Source: Planctomycetaceae bacterium (GTDB lineage: Bacteria > Planctomycetota > Planctomycetia > Planctomycetales > Planctomycetaceae). From it: DNA of 64,000 nucleotides. Of the stretch, positions 52,593 to 60,878 are shown piece after piece (positions within the stretch are counted from its first letter, which is position 1; every line of letters starts with the position of its first letter). The notes below the pieces were generated by a model that was not told where the DNA came from, searched no databases, and saw nothing but the letters and a program-made list of their open reading frames with translations. A program made the position numbers and the translations under genes. The stretch spans positions 49,148 through 113,147 of the forward strand of contig JAKFVC010000014.1 in NCBI GenBank assembly GCA_021732415.1. The letters are read 5' to 3'.

Positions 52593-54014
52593 ATGCCGGA
52601 CACTCACAATACCCACTGCGGTCGCTTCGAGCGGATCAGCAATCGTCGCCATTTCCTGCAGCGTGCGGGGGCCGGCTTCGGCAGCGTCGCTTTGACGCAT
52701 TTGCTGGCATCGCAGGGGTTGCTTGCCGCGGAGCCCACTGCCACCAATCCGCTGGCACCGCGACCCGGCCATTTTCCTGCCAAGGCCAAGTCGGTCATCT
52801 GGCTCTTCATGGAAGGGGCTCCGAGTGCCGTCGATACGTTCGATCCCAAGCCGGAACTTACCAAGCGGGACGGGCAGAAGATTCAGATCGACGTCTTCAA
52901 CGGCAGCCCTGGCCCACTGATGAAGTCGCCCTTCAAGTTCAAACAATACGGCGACAGCGGCGCGTGGGTCTGTGAAAAATATCCCAATGTTGCCAAACAT
53001 GTGGATGACTTTGCCTTCATCAAATCACTGCACAGCGAATCCAACGATCACGTCCCTGCGCTATATCAGATCAACACGGGCATCGCGCGCCCTGGGTTTC
53101 CTGCGGCTGGTGCGTGGGTGACGTACGGCCTGGGAAGCGAGAACGAGAATCTCCCGGGCTATGTGGTGCTGGGCAACAACCTGGGGATCAAGGGGGGGCC
53201 GCTCAACTGGCACGCGGGCTTTCTCCCTTCGACGTACCAGGGAACGCTCTTTCGGCCCGAAGGAAATCCGATTCTCAATCTCAACCGGCCGAGTGACGTG
53301 ACGCGCGAGGACCAGCGCCGGCAACTCGATTTGCTCGCTAAGCTCAATGCCGAGCACTTGCAAAACCGGCCGGGAGAATCGGAATTGCTTGGCCGCATTC
53401 AGTCGTTCGAGCTGGCGTATCGGATGCAGTCTGAAGCGATCAGCCTGGTGGATTTTAAAGAGGAATCGGCGGCGACACACCAGATGTATGGACTGGATCG
53501 CAACGAGACGAAATCGTATGGTTCGAAGTGCTTGCTGGCTCGTCGGCTGGTGGAGCGCGGGGTGCGGTTCGTGCAGGTTTACAGCGATGGCGAGTGGGAT
53601 GCCCACAGCAATCTGACGGCCAACCACAGCGGCCACTGCCTGGCCACCGATGTCCCGATTGACGGCCTCCTAACCGACCTGAAACAGCGCGGCTTGTTGG
53701 ATTCAACACTGGTGATCTGGGGTGGCGAGTTTGGCCGGATGCCGGTCTCACAAGGCAAGGACGGACGCGATCACAATCCGCAAGGCTTCATCGCCTGGAT
53801 GGCGGGTGCCGGCATCAAGGGAGGCGCCAGTCATGGCGAAACGGACGAAATCGGTTATCGTGCTGCTGTCGATCCCGTCACCGTCCATGATCTGCACGCA
53901 ACCATGCTGCACCTGCTCGGCCTGGATCACAAGCGGCTCACTTTCCCACACAACGGCCGTAGCTATCGCCTGACCGACGTGGCAGGCAACTTGCTGACCA
54001 GGATTTTGGCATGA
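52593..54014 (+). CDS. DUF1501 protein, Tat-exported
   Basis: A 473-aa protein from ATG 52593, 10 bp after the previous stop. Tat-like signal ISNRRHFLQRAGAGFGS. Family phrases: IWLFMEGAPSAVDTFDPKP, KYPNVAKHVDDFAFIKSL, WDAHSNLTANH, WGGEFGRMPVSQGKDGRD, HDLHATMLHLLGLDH. The end overlaps the next start by four bases (ATGA), so translation is coupled to the following PSCyt1 gene. Confidence 0.92.
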   Translation: MPDTHNTHCGRFERISNRRHFLQRAGAGFGSVALTHLLASQGLLAAEPTATNPLAPRPGHFPAKAKSVIWLFMEGAPSAVDTFDPKPELTKRDGQKIQIDVFNGSPGPLMKSPFKFKQYGDSGAWVCEKYPNVAKHVDDFAFIKSLHSESNDHVPALYQINTGIARPGFPAAGAWVTYGLGSENENLPGYVVLGNNLGIKGGPLNWHAGFLPSTYQGTLFRPEGNPILNLNRPSDVTREDQRRQLDLLAKLNAEHLQNRPGESELLGRIQSFELAYRMQSEAISLVDFKEESAATHQMYGLDRNETKSYGSKCLLARRLVERGVRFVQVYSDGEWDAHSNLTANHSGHCLATDVPIDGLLTDLKQRGLLDSTLVIWGGEFGRMPVSQGKDGRDHNPQGFIAWMAGAGIKGGASHGETDEIGYRAAVDPVTVHDLHATMLHLLGLDHKRLTFPHNGRSYRLTDVAGNLLTRILA

Positions 54015-56896
54015 AGTTAATCGATGTGAAGTTCTGGAAGAGGTGCGAGCTGCGTTCGACTCGCCCACGTTCCGCACCTGTACCGTTTTGGCTGGCCGTG
54101 TGTTGTGGCGCGGTATTTCAAATCGCGATGAATTCCTGCATCGCGAGTGCCGATGACGCGCCGACCTTCTATCGCGGCATAAATCTGAACGGTCCAGCCC
54201 TGGTCATTGATGACCATCCGTGGGAGGCCGATGCGCGCGATGTTTCGCTGGATGGACTCTCGTCGTTTGAGAATCAGGCGGTGCAATTGATTCCAGCGAC
54301 CGACGACGCTCGTGCCCGAATGGTTCGATCATCCCGTTATTCTTCTCCGGGGAAGGCTCACGTACGAGTCACCAACGTGCCGGCGGGGACATACAGTGTT
54401 TATCTCTATGTTTGGGAAGACAACAATCCGGAGACGTTTGACGTTCTGATTGGGGGCAAGCTGGTCGTCAAAAACTACAGCAGCGGCAACGGCGGGCAAT
54501 GGAACCGATTAGGGCCGTGGGTGATTGATGTGACCGCGGGGATGATTGAATTGGCTGCACTCGGCGGTCACGCGAATCTGTCCGGCATTGAAATCTGGCG
54601 CGGCAAGCTCACCAATCAGGACAACCCATTGAAGGGCATCACGCCGGCCGTCGTGAAGAAGTCGCTCGAGGCGGATATCGCGGTGCTGTTAGCGCAGAAT
54701 TGTTTGGAATGTCACAACGCTTCTGAACACCAAGGCGGCCTGGATCTCACGCGGCGCGAGCAGGCCTTGACCGGTGGCGACAGCGGTGTGGTGCTCAAGC
54801 CTGGCGACCTCGACAGTCTGCTGCTGAAACGAATTGCCTCGGGGGAAATGCCGCCGAAAGGGCGCCAACCGCTTTCGGCCGAGCACAAACAGCGGTTGCA
54901 CGAATGGGTCAAGGCGGGTGCCAAGTGGGCCACGGATCCGATCGATCCCTTTCTTTACACCAGCGACCGCCGCGCCGGGTACAACTGGTGGTCGTTGCAA
55001 CCGCTGCAAGTCGTCGAACCACCCCCGCTTGCTCGCGTGGATGATTCCGGGCACGTCCACAATCCCATCGATCTCTTCATTCTCAAGGGGTTAGACAAGG
55101 CTGACCTCAAACCTTCGCCGGAAGCGGACCGCCGCACGCTGATTCGTCGGTTGTCGTTCGATCTGGTCGGCCTGCCCCCTGCTCCGGAAGAGGTCGAGCA
55201 GTTTGTGAATGACAGCAATCCCCGCGCATACGAAGCTCTCGTCGATCGGCTGCTCGCTTCGCCGCATTATGGCGAGCGGTGGGCGCGGCACTGGCTCGAC
55301 ATTGTTCGCTTCGGTGAAAGCCAGGGGTTTGAACGGAACAAGCTGCGGCCGAATGTGTGGAAATACCGTGATTTTGTGGTGGAAGCGTTTAACTCAGATC
55401 TGCCGTATGACGACTTTGTCCGTTGGCAGATTGCCGGTGATGTGCTGCGGCCTGATGATCCCCTGGCGGTGATTGCGAGCGGGTTTCTGGCGATCGGCCC
55501 CTATGATCTGACGGCCTATAACAATGGCACACCCGACATGCGCGCGTTTGCTCGTGAGGAAGAGCTGGAAGGACTGGTCGGATCGGTGGGCCAGACGTTT
55601 CTTGGGCTGACCATCAATTGCAGTCGTTGCCACGATCACAAGTTCGACCCGATCACGCAGCGCGAGTTCTACCAGATCAGTGCGGCGCTCGGCGGGACGA
55701 ATCAAGGGAATGAACGAGAGAGCGTTTCCAAGTCCATGCAGCCCGTTGTTGAGAAACGCATTGCGGAACTTCAGTCCGAAATTGCGGCACTCATAGTGCG
55801 TGAAAAGGCGACCGATCCCGCCCAGAAACGCGAACTCGCCGGTCAGCGATCGCGTCTCGAAGCGGTGATTCGATTGCTACGAGGTGGCCCGGTTCACACG
55901 GTTGTTCCTAACCAGCCGGGTGCCTGGCGAGTCCTCGCCCGCGGCGACTTCAAGCAACCCGGGGACATCGTCGCGCCGCGCGGAATCGCTGCCGTGACGG
56001 GTGTACCCTCCGATTGGAACCTCTCTGAAAACGCACCCGAAGCCGACCGCCGCAAGGCGCTCGCCGAGTGGATCACGCATCCCGGCAACCCGCTCACGCC
56101 GCGCGTTATCGTGAATCGGTTGTGGGGTTATCATTTTGGCGAGGGCCTGGTGCGCACGCCGAGCGACTTTGGTTTCCAAGGGGGCTTGCCGTCGCATCGC
56201 GAGTTGCTCGATTGGCTCGCTGGCCAGTTGGTTCATCCGGCGGAGGGGCCCGCGTGGAGCCTGAAGCGGATTCAACGGCTGATCGTCACGTCTGCGGCCT
56301 ATCGGCAGAGTTCGCGTGGCGTGGCGAAGTCGGCGGCGATTGATGCCGACAATCGCCTCGTCTGGAGACGGCCCGCGCAGCGACTGGAGGCTGAGACATT
56401 CCGCGACGCGATGCTCGCGGTGTCCGGCGACCTCGATTTGAAATTGGGTGGCCCCGGCTATCGCGACTTCAAGATCTCCGAGGCGGGAAATAATGACACC
56501 TTCACGGTCTTCGATGCAATCGGCCCCGAGTTCAATCGGCGCAGTCTGTACCGGACTGGGGTCCGGTCGGGTACTAGTCCCCTGCTCGACACCCTCGACT
56601 GTCCCGACCCGTCTGTGCCGACGCCCCGTCGTTCCGTGACGACCACTCCGCTCCAGGCGCTGTCGCTATTGAACGATACAGTAATTGAACACTACGCGAG
56701 TCGTTTTGCAGAACGTCTCCAGCGGGAAGCACCGAATGATACGACCGCCCAGATTCGCCGAGCTTTTATGCTCGCATTCGGGCGCCAGGCGACGCCGGAG
56801 GAAGTTACGCTGGGCCAGCGCGTTGCGAAGGAGCACGGATTAAATCAGCTTTGCATCGTGATCTTTAATGCCAGCGAGTTCTTGTTTATTGACTGA
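54011..56896 (+). CDS. malectin-like / PSCyt1 / DUF1549 / DUF1553 exported protein
   Basis: A 961-aa protein, overlapping the upstream stop by 4 bp. Signal region (FWLAVCCGAVFQIAMNSCIASA). Residues ~50-205 look like a malectin/galactose-binding sandwich (FYRGINLNGPALVIDDHPWE, GTYSVYLYVWEDNNPETFDV). PSCyt1 with CLECH follows (~235), then DUF1549 (RRLSFDLVGLPPAPEE, YGERWARHWLDIVRFGES, CSRCHDHKFD), a coiled stretch (~580-625) and DUF1553 (TPRVIVNRLWGYHFGEG, DFGFQGGLPSHRELLDWL). The different sugar-binding head compared with the LamG-type paralog suggests the two pairs handle different glycans. Confidence 0.92.
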   Translation: MKLIDVKFWKRCELRSTRPRSAPVPFWLAVCCGAVFQIAMNSCIASADDAPTFYRGINLNGPALVIDDHPWEADARDVSLDGLSSFENQAVQLIPATDDARARMVRSSRYSSPGKAHVRVTNVPAGTYSVYLYVWEDNNPETFDVLIGGKLVVKNYSSGNGGQWNRLGPWVIDVTAGMIELAALGGHANLSGIEIWRGKLTNQDNPLKGITPAVVKKSLEADIAVLLAQNCLECHNASEHQGGLDLTRREQALTGGDSGVVLKPGDLDSLLLKRIASGEMPPKGRQPLSAEHKQRLHEWVKAGAKWATDPIDPFLYTSDRRAGYNWWSLQPLQVVEPPPLARVDDSGHVHNPIDLFILKGLDKADLKPSPEADRRTLIRRLSFDLVGLPPAPEEVEQFVNDSNPRAYEALVDRLLASPHYGERWARHWLDIVRFGESQGFERNKLRPNVWKYRDFVVEAFNSDLPYDDFVRWQIAGDVLRPDDPLAVIASGFLAIGPYDLTAYNNGTPDMRAFAREEELEGLVGSVGQTFLGLTINCSRCHDHKFDPITQREFYQISAALGGTNQGNERESVSKSMQPVVEKRIAELQSEIAALIVREKATDPAQKRELAGQRSRLEAVIRLLRGGPVHTVVPNQPGAWRVLARGDFKQPGDIVAPRGIAAVTGVPSDWNLSENAPEADRRKALAEWITHPGNPLTPRVIVNRLWGYHFGEGLVRTPSDFGFQGGLPSHRELLDWLAGQLVHPAEGPAWSLKRIQRLIVTSAAYRQSSRGVAKSAAIDADNRLVWRRPAQRLEAETFRDAMLAVSGDLDLKLGGPGYRDFKISEAGNNDTFTVFDAIGPEFNRRSLYRTGVRSGTSPLLDTLDCPDPSVPTPRRSVTTTPLQALSLLNDTVIEHYASRFAERLQREAPNDTTAQIRRAFMLAFGRQATPEEVTLGQRVAKEHGLNQLCIVIFNASEFLFID

Positions 56897-56905
56897 AGTA
56901 GCGCC

Positions 56906-58339
56906 ATGGAAAATCTCCATCACTTGACCCGCCGTCATCTCCTTGGCCAGTTCGCTACCGGCCTGGGGGGGATCTCTCTGGCGTCGCTCCTGGCGCGAGA
57001 TGCGTCTGCTAATCCGATCCGCAGTGAAGCGGGGGATCCGCCACCGCATCATCCGCCGAAGGCCAAGCGGGCAATTCAGATTTTCTTGCAGGGGGGGCTC
57101 AGCCAGCTCGAGTCGTTCGACTACAAACCCAAGCTGAAGGAACTGCACGGCAAGTCGGTCCCCGCTGAGGAGAAGCCGATGGGGTTCATGGGGCGCGTCG
57201 GATTGCTGCACCGACCGCACTTTGAATTCAAGCAGCGTGGCCAGAGCGGGTTGTGGGTCTCTGATTTGTTTCCACATCTGGCCAAAGTCGCTGACGAACT
57301 GACGGTGATCAAGTCGATGTGGTCTGGTACCGGCAATCATACGCCGGCAACCTACGAAGCCAACAGCGGCTTCCGCACGCTGGGATTTCCGGCAGCCGGA
57401 GCATGGGTGTCGTATGGACTCGGATCCGAGGTGGACAATCTGCCCACGTTTGTCGTGCTGCCTGACAGCCGTGCGTGGCCCACGGGACGAGCCAATAACT
57501 GGTCGAGTGGCTTTCTTCCCGCACGGCACCAGGGAGTTGTCCTCAACACCAGCGGACCCGCCGTTCGCAATCTGACCCCGGCAACCAAGCTCGACGATGC
57601 GACACAGACAGCGCGGTACGCGGCGATCGCGGAACTTAACCGTCGACATCTCGCCGAACGAGGGCACAATGACGCGCTTGAAAGTCGGATGCGCAGTTAT
57701 GAACTCGCGGCGCGGATGCAGTTGGCGATCCCGCAAGCGACCGACCTGTCTCAAGAGACGGCTGCGACGCAGGCGCTGTACGGGGTCGATCGCCAGGAAT
57801 GTGGCGATTTCGCGCGAGCCTGCTTGCTGTCGCGGCGGTTGCTCGAACATGGCGTGCGTTTCATTCAGCTCTGGAGCGGCGCCGCATTTGGGACTGAGAC
57901 CCATTGGGACGCACATGCCAGTGTGCCCGACAACCACCGGCGCGAGTCGGCCAAGATCGACCAGCCCGTCGCGGCATTGCTGCACGATTTGCGGCAGCGC
58001 GGATTGCTCGACGACACTTTGGTGATCTTCAACACGGAATTCGGCCGCACGCCGTTCTCGGAGGCCGCCGGCGACAAAGCCGGACCCGGCCGCGACCACA
58101 ATCCCGACGTCTTCAGCGTCTGGCTCGCCGGAGCCGGCCTCAAGCATGGCATGTCCTACGGCGAATCGGATGACATCGGCTGGAAGGTGGCCGAGAAGAA
58201 AGTCGACGTTCATGACTTTCACGCCACTATCCTGCACCTGCTGGGTATCAACCATACCCGGCTGACGCACTATCACGATGGCATCCAGCGTCGACTGACC
58301 AATGTGCACGGCCATGTCCTGCATGACGTGTTGTCTTAG
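56906..58339 (+). CDS. DUF1501 protein, Tat-exported
   Basis: A 477-aa protein, 9 bp after the previous stop. N-terminus HHLTRRHLLGQFATGLGG is Tat-like. Family phrases: QIFLQGGLSQLESFDYKP, DLFPHLAKVADELTVIKSM, WDAHASVPDN, NTEFGRTPFSEAAGDK, HDFHATILHLLGINH. Last gene of the operon and partner of the malectin/PSCyt1 protein. Confidence 0.92.
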   Translation: MENLHHLTRRHLLGQFATGLGGISLASLLARDASANPIRSEAGDPPPHHPPKAKRAIQIFLQGGLSQLESFDYKPKLKELHGKSVPAEEKPMGFMGRVGLLHRPHFEFKQRGQSGLWVSDLFPHLAKVADELTVIKSMWSGTGNHTPATYEANSGFRTLGFPAAGAWVSYGLGSEVDNLPTFVVLPDSRAWPTGRANNWSSGFLPARHQGVVLNTSGPAVRNLTPATKLDDATQTARYAAIAELNRRHLAERGHNDALESRMRSYELAARMQLAIPQATDLSQETAATQALYGVDRQECGDFARACLLSRRLLEHGVRFIQLWSGAAFGTETHWDAHASVPDNHRRESAKIDQPVAALLHDLRQRGLLDDTLVIFNTEFGRTPFSEAAGDKAGPGRDHNPDVFSVWLAGAGLKHGMSYGESDDIGWKVAEKKVDVHDFHATILHLLGINHTRLTHYHDGIQRRLTNVHGHVLHDVLS

Positions 58340-58491
58340 CCAGCGTTCGGCTACAGATTGGCATTGAGCCACGCACCAAACGATATCTCAAGTTCCTTGA
58401 TGACATTTGCCATCGGGAAAGGGTATCCTATATTGTCTATGCACCAGCTTTGATTGGGACACACGAGGTGCAGGAATCAGGTGCTGAGACT

Positions 58492-60003
58492 ATGTCGGTT
58501 CCCTTTGATCCGTACCACAAATGGTTGGGAATTCCCCAGCGCGATCAGCCGGCCACCCATTATCGGTTGCTGGGCATCGATCAATTTGAGGATGACCCGC
58601 AAGTTGTGGAGGCGGCTGCCGACCGGCAGATGTCGTATCTGCGCAAGTACCAAAAGGGAGAACATGCCGCCGAAGCCCAACGGCTGTTGAACGAGGTGTC
58701 GCGAGCGAGGATCTGCCTGCTGAAGCCGGAATCCCGGTCGGCGTATGATGCTGCGCTGCGGGGTGAAGTGGGTTCCAAAGTGGTTCCGCCCCCGCCCCCC
58801 ATGCACCTCGTCGTTTCCCAGGAGGATGGATTCCTGATCGAGTGGCCCCTGGTGGCAGATCAGATCTGTCTGATCGGTCGGGGGCCAGTCGCGACGCTGC
58901 GCTTCAATGATCCCTACACGTCACGGGCGCATTGCCAGATTGAAAGCCGCGGATCGCGCTGGGTGATTACCGATCTCGACAGCACGATGGGAACTTTCGT
59001 CAACGGGAACCGTGTGCGTCGAGTGGCGCTGCAACCGGATGATCAGATTGTTGTCGGCCGGACTCAAATGCGGGTCACTGCCGGGATTGTCCCGCCGCTG
59101 GTTGAAACGCCTCCCATTGCCGACACCGTCCCGGCCAGTACGAAAAATCGCATTGAAGACTTTCTCGGCAAGACGATTCACCACTACTTCCTGGAGCGCG
59201 TGCTGGCCGACGGAGCGCGGAGTACGGTATTCCTGGCGCGTCACGTCGAACGTCAGCGAGATCTCGTCGTCCAGATTCTGAAGCCCACGGCACGGCAGGA
59301 TGATCTGTGGCGTCGCCAATTGGTCAGTGATTTCAAGGTGATGCTGGAAATCAAGCACCCGAACCTGGTCCGCTTGCATTCCACCGGCCGGCTCGGTCCC
59401 TACTGCTGGCTGGCGATGGAGTACGTCCCCGGTGAGAACCTGAAGCAGGTCATCGCCGGTATCAAAGAGAATGGCCTGCCCGATTGGCGGACGGCGTTTC
59501 GAGTGACCCACGACATCGCCCGGGCGCTGGCCGCGGCCGAGTCGCAGCAGGTCATCCACGGCAACATCCGACCGAAAAGCATTCTGCTGCGGTCGCCGGA
59601 CAAGGTGGCGAAACTGGCCGACTTGATGCTGGCCAACACGTGGCCCGTCAGTCCGGCCAACATCGCGCCCCATGCCGATCTGGGATACATGTCCCCGGAA
59701 CGGGTTCTCGGGACGTCCAACCTCGACCATCGTTCGGACATTTATGGATTGGGAGCCACCGTCTACGGCCTGTTAACCGGGCGTCCACCATTCGAGGTCG
59801 ACTCCCTCCTGCAACTGCAGCACTGTCTGACAAATGAGCAACCCCTGCCCCCGACCCGGCACAATGCGTCGATTTCGGCCGGGTTCGAAGGGGTGGTGCT
59901 GCGGATGCTGGCTGCCAACCCCGAGGCCCGTTACCAGTCGGCCCAGGAGTTGATCACAGATCTCAAGCGAATCGGCCGGGAGGCGGGGATGTCTCGGCAG
60001 TGA
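58492..60003 (+). CDS. J-like / FHA / protein-kinase-fold fusion, probable pseudokinase
   Basis: A 503-aa cytoplasmic protein. Residues ~5-90 are the J-like domain found at the front of many planctomycete kinases (PFDPYHKWLGIP, THYRLLGIDQFEDD). Residues ~110-205 are an FHA phosphothreonine-binding domain (LIGRGPVATLRF near 127, SRAHCQI near 145, STMGTFVNGNRV). The rest is a Ser/Thr kinase fold (LGYMSPERVLG, HRSDIYGLGATVYGLLTG). Key catalytic residues are changed: the beta-3 lysine is Gln261 (VVQILK), the catalytic-loop aspartate is Asn358 (HGNIRPKS), and the DFG is DLM (Asp377). ATG 58492 is chosen so the J-like domain starts at residue 1; an upstream start at 58450 is possible. Confidence 0.88.
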   Translation: MSVPFDPYHKWLGIPQRDQPATHYRLLGIDQFEDDPQVVEAAADRQMSYLRKYQKGEHAAEAQRLLNEVSRARICLLKPESRSAYDAALRGEVGSKVVPPPPPMHLVVSQEDGFLIEWPLVADQICLIGRGPVATLRFNDPYTSRAHCQIESRGSRWVITDLDSTMGTFVNGNRVRRVALQPDDQIVVGRTQMRVTAGIVPPLVETPPIADTVPASTKNRIEDFLGKTIHHYFLERVLADGARSTVFLARHVERQRDLVVQILKPTARQDDLWRRQLVSDFKVMLEIKHPNLVRLHSTGRLGPYCWLAMEYVPGENLKQVIAGIKENGLPDWRTAFRVTHDIARALAAAESQQVIHGNIRPKSILLRSPDKVAKLADLMLANTWPVSPANIAPHADLGYMSPERVLGTSNLDHRSDIYGLGATVYGLLTGRPPFEVDSLLQLQHCLTNEQPLPPTRHNASISAGFEGVVLRMLAANPEARYQSAQELITDLKRIGREAGMSRQ

Positions 60004-60017
60004 AATCTCCCTAGGTG

Positions 60018-60044
60018 TAGCGGAACGCTGATGAGATTCCGCTA
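60018..60044. terminator. hairpin between convergent genes
   Basis: TAGCGGAA (60018-60025) pairs perfectly with TTCCGCTA (60037-60044) in the 46 bp between the kinase-fold gene and the convergent lipoprotein. No long T-run; related in sequence to the palindrome at 26858. Confidence 0.5.
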
Positions 60045-60049
60045 GGACT

Positions 60050-60458
60050 CTAATTCGCCAGCTTCAGATCAATTTCATGATTCACAATTGGAGTCGTTTC
60101 AACCTTGAGAGTTCGATCGGACGTCAGGTTGAACTTCGCCGGGAGGTATTGTTCCTGATAGGGTTTGCCGTCTGGTCCCAGGCCTTTCGCTGTCCGATAG
60201 GCCATGATCGAAATACGGCGCAGGCCGCGGGGTGAATTAATCGCGAACTTGCCGTCACGAATTTCCGTCGTCGCTGGGGGTGGACGCTTGCAGGGGCTCA
60301 AACCCAATCACTCCCAATTCGATCGGTTTACCATCGACCTTCACGACACCCGAGACGCGAGTTGTCGCCACTGCCGATCCCCCGCAGCCGCACAACATCA
60401 GACCGGCACATCCCGCCAAGATGACTGTCATTCTGGGCCAAACACGAGCAGCTTGCAT
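60050..60458 (-). pseudogene. lipoprotein gene with a frameshift
   Basis: Two overlapping frames make one gene. The 5' part (from ATG 60458) encodes a signal peptide and lipobox (GLMLCGCGG) and the phrase [22 protein letters not shown], as in planctomycete carboxypeptidase-regulatory-like lipoproteins. It then runs into a stop. The natural continuation, [19 protein letters not shown] and the C-terminus VNHEIDLKLAN, is in another frame. The switch lies at the run of five G on the plus strand (60276-60280), so a one-base indel or a sequencing error is likely. Restored, the protein would be about 135 aa. Confidence 0.8.
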
Positions 60459-60536
60459 ACATCGTCCTTAAGCCCCTCAGCAACCCAATGTGAGAACGTA
60501 CAATCAGACATCCAGGCATGTTGCCTTTTTCATATA

Positions 60537-60806
60537 ATGCGTGAATCGGGTATTCGCGCTGCCGAACAGGAGACCGGCAGGCATATCCCGATTATTGCCA
60601 TAACCGCACACGCCATGCAGGGCGACCGTGAACGTTACCTGGCAGCCGGCATGGATGAATACGTGGCCAAGCCAATTGCCGCCAGAGAGTTGTGGGAGGC
60701 GTTGGAATCAGTCACACTCGCGTTTGCCATGGCGGAAAAACCGGTCGCGGTGAAGTCGTCGAAGACCGTTATGGATGGAGCGAAATTCTGCGAAACCATG
60801 AGATGA
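60537..60806 (+). pseudogene. response-regulator receiver domain remnant
   Basis: An 89-codon piece whose residues 13-45 ([30 protein letters not shown]) are the second half of a REC domain, including the conserved Lys-Pro and the Thr/Ala switch region. The phosphoacceptor aspartate and the first half are missing. The [10 protein letters not shown] style is that of hybrid histidine kinases. It is probably a decayed kinase end, cut off on the 5' side near the lipoprotein. Confidence 0.7.
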
Positions 60807-60878
60807 CTTGGAATCACATCCTTACGAATCGGAAGTCTTTACGAGATTTACTCGCATCACTCTCAAAATCGTTGATAT

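Noticed and set aside
56840-58372. A 510-codon minus-strand frame opposite the last DUF1501 gene
   Set aside because: It lies antisense to a well-supported DUF1501 gene; similar mirror frames occur opposite most high-GC genes here.
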